From Pseudomonas lini (GTDB lineage: Bacteria > Pseudomonadota > Gammaproteobacteria > Pseudomonadales > Pseudomonadaceae): 64,000 bases of DNA. Shown piece after piece: positions 60,762 through 64,000 of this stretch. Where the stretch lies: assembly GCF_001042905.1 (NCBI RefSeq), contig NZ_JYLB01000006.1, forward strand, positions 248,001 to 312,000, read 5' to 3'. Every line of letters begins with the position of its first letter. Position 1 is the first letter of the stretch. Below the pieces are notes generated by a model, which saw only the letters and a list, made by a program, of their open reading frames with translations, was not told the DNA's origin and made no database searches. The position numbers and the translations under genes were made by a program.

Positions 60762-62303
60762 ATGTTTGGTTCCAACGACGACAAGAAGACCCCAGCTGCG
60801 GCTGGCGAAAAGAAAAGCCTGTTCGGATGGCTGCGCAAAAAGCCGCAGGAACCCGTTGTCGAACAGCCACAACCACTTCCTGAGCCAACACCGACGCCGG
60901 TCATGGAAGAAGTGCCCGCGCCGATTGCCCTGCCGATCGCCGAGCCGGTGCTGCAATCCGCGGCCGAGCCGGCGCCTGAACCTGAAACCGTAGTCGTGGC
61001 CCCATTGCCGCTGACGCCAGCCGCCGAGCCGTGGTTGACGTTGCCGGTGGCGGAAGAGCCGGTGGCATTGGTCGAAGATGAGCAAGCAGCTCACATCACG
61101 CCGCCGATTCCGGCCCCGACTGCGTTTGCTCCTGAGCCGGTTCAGGCGCCAGTGGTTGAGCCGGTCGTTGTGCCTGTATTCGTGGCTGCGCCTGCGCCGG
61201 TTGCTCCAGAGCCTGAAGTGCCTGTATTTGTTGCTCCTGCTCCGGCTGCTCCGATTGTTCAAGCGCCAGAGCCTGCACCTGTACCGGTTATCGATCCTGT
61301 TGTCGCCACGCCCGTCGCGCCTGTTGCTCCAGTGGAAACTCCGGTCGAGCCTGTGCGTACCGAAGAGTCCAAAGCCGGTTTCTTTGCTCGCCTCAAACAA
61401 GGTTTGTCCAAGACCAGCGCCAGCATTGGCGAGGGCATGGCCAGCCTGTTCCTCGGCAAGAAAATCATCGATGACGAGTTGCTCGAAGACATCGAAACCC
61501 GCCTGCTGACCGCCGATGTTGGCGTCGAAGCGACGTCGGTGATCATTCAACGCCTGACCCAGAAAGTCGCCCGCAAAGAACTGGCCGATGCCGACGCGTT
61601 GTACAAATCCCTGCAAGCCGAACTGGCAGCGATGCTAAAACCGGTCGAACAACCGCTGAAAATCACCTCCCAGAACAAGCCATTTGTGATTCTGGTGGTA
61701 GGCGTCAACGGCGCCGGCAAGACCACCACCATCGGCAAACTGGCGAAGAAGCTGCAACTGGAAGGCAAGAAAGTCATGCTCGCCGCCGGTGACACCTTCC
61801 GTGCCGCCGCGGTCGAGCAATTGCAGGTCTGGGGTGAGCGCAACAAGATTCCGGTGATCGCCCAGCACACCGGCGCCGACTCGGCTTCGGTCATCTTCGA
61901 TGCCGTGCAGGCCGCCAAGGCCCGTGGCATTGACGTGCTGATCGCCGACACCGCTGGTCGTTTGCACACCAAAGACAACCTGATGGAAGAACTGAAAAAG
62001 GTTCGCCGGGTGATCGGCAAGCTCGACGCCGATGCGCCGCACGAAGTGCTGTTGGTGCTCGACGCCGGTACCGGCCAGAACGCCATCAACCAGGCCAAGC
62101 AATTCAACCAGACCGTCGAACTGACCGGCCTGGCGCTGACCAAACTCGACGGCACCGCCAAGGGCGGGGTGATTTTCGCCCTGGCCAAGCAGTTTGGCTT
62201 GCCGATTCGCTACATAGGCGTCGGCGAAGGCATCGACGATTTGCGTACTTTTGAAGCAGAACCCTTTGTCCAGGCATTGTTTGCCGAGCGGGAGCGTTCA
62301 TGA
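60762..62303 (+). CDS. ftsY: Signal recognition particle receptor FtsY
   Basis: 513-residue SRP receptor GTPase that docks ribosome-nascent chains at the membrane. Residues 1-200 are an acidic, Pro/Val/Ala-rich A domain with many EP, VAP and PVV repeats; the NG domain follows: VGVNGAGKTTTIGKLAKKLQ (G1), DTFRAAAVEQL, DTAGRLHTKDNLMEEL, and ALTKLDGTAKGGV. The ATG overlaps nothing upstream; its stop overlaps ftsE by 4 bases. Confidence 0.97.
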   Translation: MFGSNDDKKTPAAAGEKKSLFGWLRKKPQEPVVEQPQPLPEPTPTPVMEEVPAPIALPIAEPVLQSAAEPAPEPETVVVAPLPLTPAAEPWLTLPVAEEPVALVEDEQAAHITPPIPAPTAFAPEPVQAPVVEPVVVPVFVAAPAPVAPEPEVPVFVAPAPAAPIVQAPEPAPVPVIDPVVATPVAPVAPVETPVEPVRTEESKAGFFARLKQGLSKTSASIGEGMASLFLGKKIIDDELLEDIETRLLTADVGVEATSVIIQRLTQKVARKELADADALYKSLQAELAAMLKPVEQPLKITSQNKPFVILVVGVNGAGKTTTIGKLAKKLQLEGKKVMLAAGDTFRAAAVEQLQVWGERNKIPVIAQHTGADSASVIFDAVQAAKARGIDVLIADTAGRLHTKDNLMEELKKVRRVIGKLDADAPHEVLLVLDAGTGQNAINQAKQFNQTVELTGLALTKLDGTAKGGVIFALAKQFGLPIRYIGVGEGIDDLRTFEAEPFVQALFAERERS

Positions 62304-62971
62304 TTCGTTTCGAACAGGTCGGTAAACGCTACCCGAATGGTCACGTCGGCTTGCATGAGCTGAGCTTTCGAGTCCGTCGGGGCGAATTCTTGTTTGTCAC
62401 CGGCCATTCCGGCGCCGGTAAAAGCACCTTGTTGCGGCTGTTGTTGGCCATGGAACGTCCGACCACCGGCAAATTGCTGTTGGCAGGGCAAGACCTGAGC
62501 ACCATCAGCAATGCGCAGATTCCGTTCCTGCGCCGGCAAATCGGCGTGGTGTTCCAGAATCACCAGCTGCTGTTCGATCGCACGGTGTTCAACAACGTCG
62601 CATTGCCTTTGCAGATCCTTGGCCTGTCCAAGGCCGAAGTCGCCAAGCGCGTGGACTCGGCCTTGGAGCGCGTGGCGCTCTCGGACAAGACCGATCTCTA
62701 CCCCGGCGACCTGTCCACCGGCCAGCAACAGCGCGTCGGCATCGCCCGCGCCATCGTTCACCGCCCGGCCTTGCTGCTGGCGGATGAACCGACCGGTAAC
62801 CTCGACCCGCGTCTGGCGGCAGAAATCATGGGCGTGTTCGAAGACATCAACCGTCTGGGCACCAGCGTGCTGATCGCCAGTCACGACCTGGCACTGATTG
62901 CCCGCATGCGTCATCGCATGCTCACCCTGCAGCGTGGCCGATTGATCGGCGACGGGGAGGCTGGCGTATGA
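62300..62971 (+). CDS. ftsE: Cell division ATP-binding protein FtsE
   Basis: 223-residue ABC ATPase working with FtsX to activate septal peptidoglycan hydrolases through EnvC. Walker A GHSGAGKST, signature LSTGQQQRVGIARAI, Walker B ALLLADEPTGNLD. It overlaps ftsY by 4 bases and ftsX by 4 bases (ATGA), a tightly coupled operon. Confidence 0.97.
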   Translation: MIRFEQVGKRYPNGHVGLHELSFRVRRGEFLFVTGHSGAGKSTLLRLLLAMERPTTGKLLLAGQDLSTISNAQIPFLRRQIGVVFQNHQLLFDRTVFNNVALPLQILGLSKAEVAKRVDSALERVALSDKTDLYPGDLSTGQQQRVGIARAIVHRPALLLADEPTGNLDPRLAAEIMGVFEDINRLGTSVLIASHDLALIARMRHRMLTLQRGRLIGDGEAGV

Positions 62972-63996
62972 GTGCAACACGTAGCCCCAAGGTTTCCGAG
63001 CGCGTGGCCCCGAAGGCCGCCGATCCGCAACCGCAGCAGCAGAAGAAAAAGCGCGACGATGACGATGGCCCGGACTTCTCTACGCTGTTCCGCGCCTGGG
63101 TTGAAAGCCATCGTGCGAGTTTGCTGGACAGCTTGCGCCGCTTGGGTAAACACCCGATCGGCAGCTTTTTCACCTGCATGGTGATGGCAGTTGCCCTCAG
63201 CTTGCCGATGGGCCTGTCACTTTTGCTAAGTAACGTCGAGCGTCTCGGCGGTTCCTGGCAGCGTGCGGCGCAGATTTCCCTGTACCTGCAACTCGATGCC
63301 AGCCCTGAACAGGGCGAGTCGTTGCGTGAGCAGATCAAGGGTATGCCGGGCGTGGCCGAGGCCGAATACGTGGGTCGCGATCAGGCGCTGGAAGAGTTCC
63401 AGCAGCAGTCCGGACTGGGCGAAGCGCTCAAGGAACTCCCGGAAAACCCGCTGCCGGGCGTGGTCCTGGTGACCCCGAACGAGGTCGACAAGCCTGCGCT
63501 TGAAGCATTGAGACAAAAACTTTCCGAATTGCCGAAGGTACAACAGGCGCAACTTGATCTAGTCTGGGTCGAGCGTCTGGCAGCCATCCTCAAGCTGGGC
63601 GACCGATTTGTCTTCGGTCTGACCGTGCTTTTGGTTTCTGCATTACTTTTGGTGATAGGCAATACCATTCGTCTTCATATTGAAAACCGCCGCACAGAGA
63701 TAGAAGTGATTAAACTCGTCGGCGGCACTGACAGCTATGTGCGCAGGCCCTTTCTGTATATGGGCGCGCTTTATGGCTTTGGTGCGGGGATTCTTTCCTG
63801 GGGTGTATTGGCGTTCGGCCTGAACTGGCTGAACGACGCGGTGGTTGGACTGGCCGGTTTATACGGCAGTGATTTTGCGCTGGCCGGAGTGCCAGTTGCC
63901 GACGGTCTATCGCTCTTGCTTGGCGCGGTGCTGTTGGGGTATATCGGTGCATGGATTGCAGTCGCACGCCACCTGCGGGAGCTTGCGCCAAAGTAA
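62968..63996 (+). CDS. ftsX: Cell division membrane protein FtsX
   Basis: 342-residue type VII ABC membrane protein with four helices: about 72-93, then three at about 213-235, 266-290 and 312-334. The extracellular loop after helix 1 (about 95-205) includes YLQLDASPEQGESLREQIKG. The N-terminal cytosolic tail is long and charged (QPQQQKKKRDDDDGPDF). The gene is complete; its stop is 4 bases from the window end. rpoH would be expected next. Confidence 0.96.
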   Translation: MSATRSPKVSERVAPKAADPQPQQQKKKRDDDDGPDFSTLFRAWVESHRASLLDSLRRLGKHPIGSFFTCMVMAVALSLPMGLSLLLSNVERLGGSWQRAAQISLYLQLDASPEQGESLREQIKGMPGVAEAEYVGRDQALEEFQQQSGLGEALKELPENPLPGVVLVTPNEVDKPALEALRQKLSELPKVQQAQLDLVWVERLAAILKLGDRFVFGLTVLLVSALLLVIGNTIRLHIENRRTEIEVIKLVGGTDSYVRRPFLYMGALYGFGAGILSWGVLAFGLNWLNDAVVGLAGLYGSDFALAGVPVADGLSLLLGAVLLGYIGAWIAVARHLRELAPK

Positions 63997-64000
63997 TATC

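Overview
The window is chromosomal DNA of a fluorescent Pseudomonas, most likely of the P. fluorescens group. Three things support this: high-GC coding with strong codon-3 GC, dense REP/REPIN elements of the type typical of that group, and a gene order that by memory follows the P. aeruginosa PAO1 stretch around PA0305-PA0375 (serA, rpiA, ilvA, rppH, ptsP, lgt, thyA, folA, ilvD, mutM, coaD, lao genes, rsmD, M16 pair, ftsYEX). No tRNA, rRNA, CRISPR array, IS element or prophage was seen.

Layout. 1-6.6 kb: a partial penicillin acylase, small periplasmic or hypothetical proteins, a 2OG-Fe(II) oxygenase and a short solute-binding protein. 6.6-12.4 kb: serA divergent from a D-2-hydroxyglutarate dehydrogenase, a FAH-family hydrolase and two tandem SdiA-regulated paralogues. 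12.4-22.8 kb: housekeeping genes rpiA, ilvA, a HAD phosphatase, rppH-ptsP, NRDE, TauE/SafE, lgt and thyA. 22.9-25.7 kb: divergent cadR/cadA metal resistance with a clear MerR-type operator. 25.7-32.5 kb: a phosphonate uptake and catabolism cluster made of a LysR regulator, an ABC transporter (phnT-phnU-phnS), a FAD amine oxidoreductase and a PhnZ-like HD oxygenase. It has no PhnW, PhnX or PhnY in view. 32.7-40.9 kb: a GTPase/DUF2868 pair, folA, tcyP, a phosphorylcholine-phosphatase-like HAD protein and ilvD, with two identical 103-bp palindromic repeats.

41.1-44.6 kb is the most unusual part. It is a minus-strand operon whose first gene is a 23-codon ORF (44553-44482) with a strong Shine-Dalgarno and its own sigma70-like promoter. 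The ORF is followed by an attenuator-like hairpin, a SagB-type FMN dehydrogenase with an RRE-like N-terminus, an AurF-type diiron oxygenase with a complete metal-ligand set, and an MFS exporter. It lies between ilvD and rlmI, is A+T-rich at its head, and lacks YcaO, radical-SAM or lanthipeptide enzymes. I read it as a candidate RiPP-like pathway of a kind I do not recognise.

44.8-64 kb: rlmI, an HDOD protein, mutM, ferredoxin, coaD, then the long-chain alcohol oxidation set laoA-laoC-laoB divergent from laoR (with a near-perfect 30-bp dyad between them), a sulfurtransferase, an AraC regulator, a YheT-type hydrolase, rsmD, an inactive/active M16 peptidase pair and the ftsY-ftsE-ftsX operon. 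REPINs of three sequence types sit in most convergent or downstream gaps.
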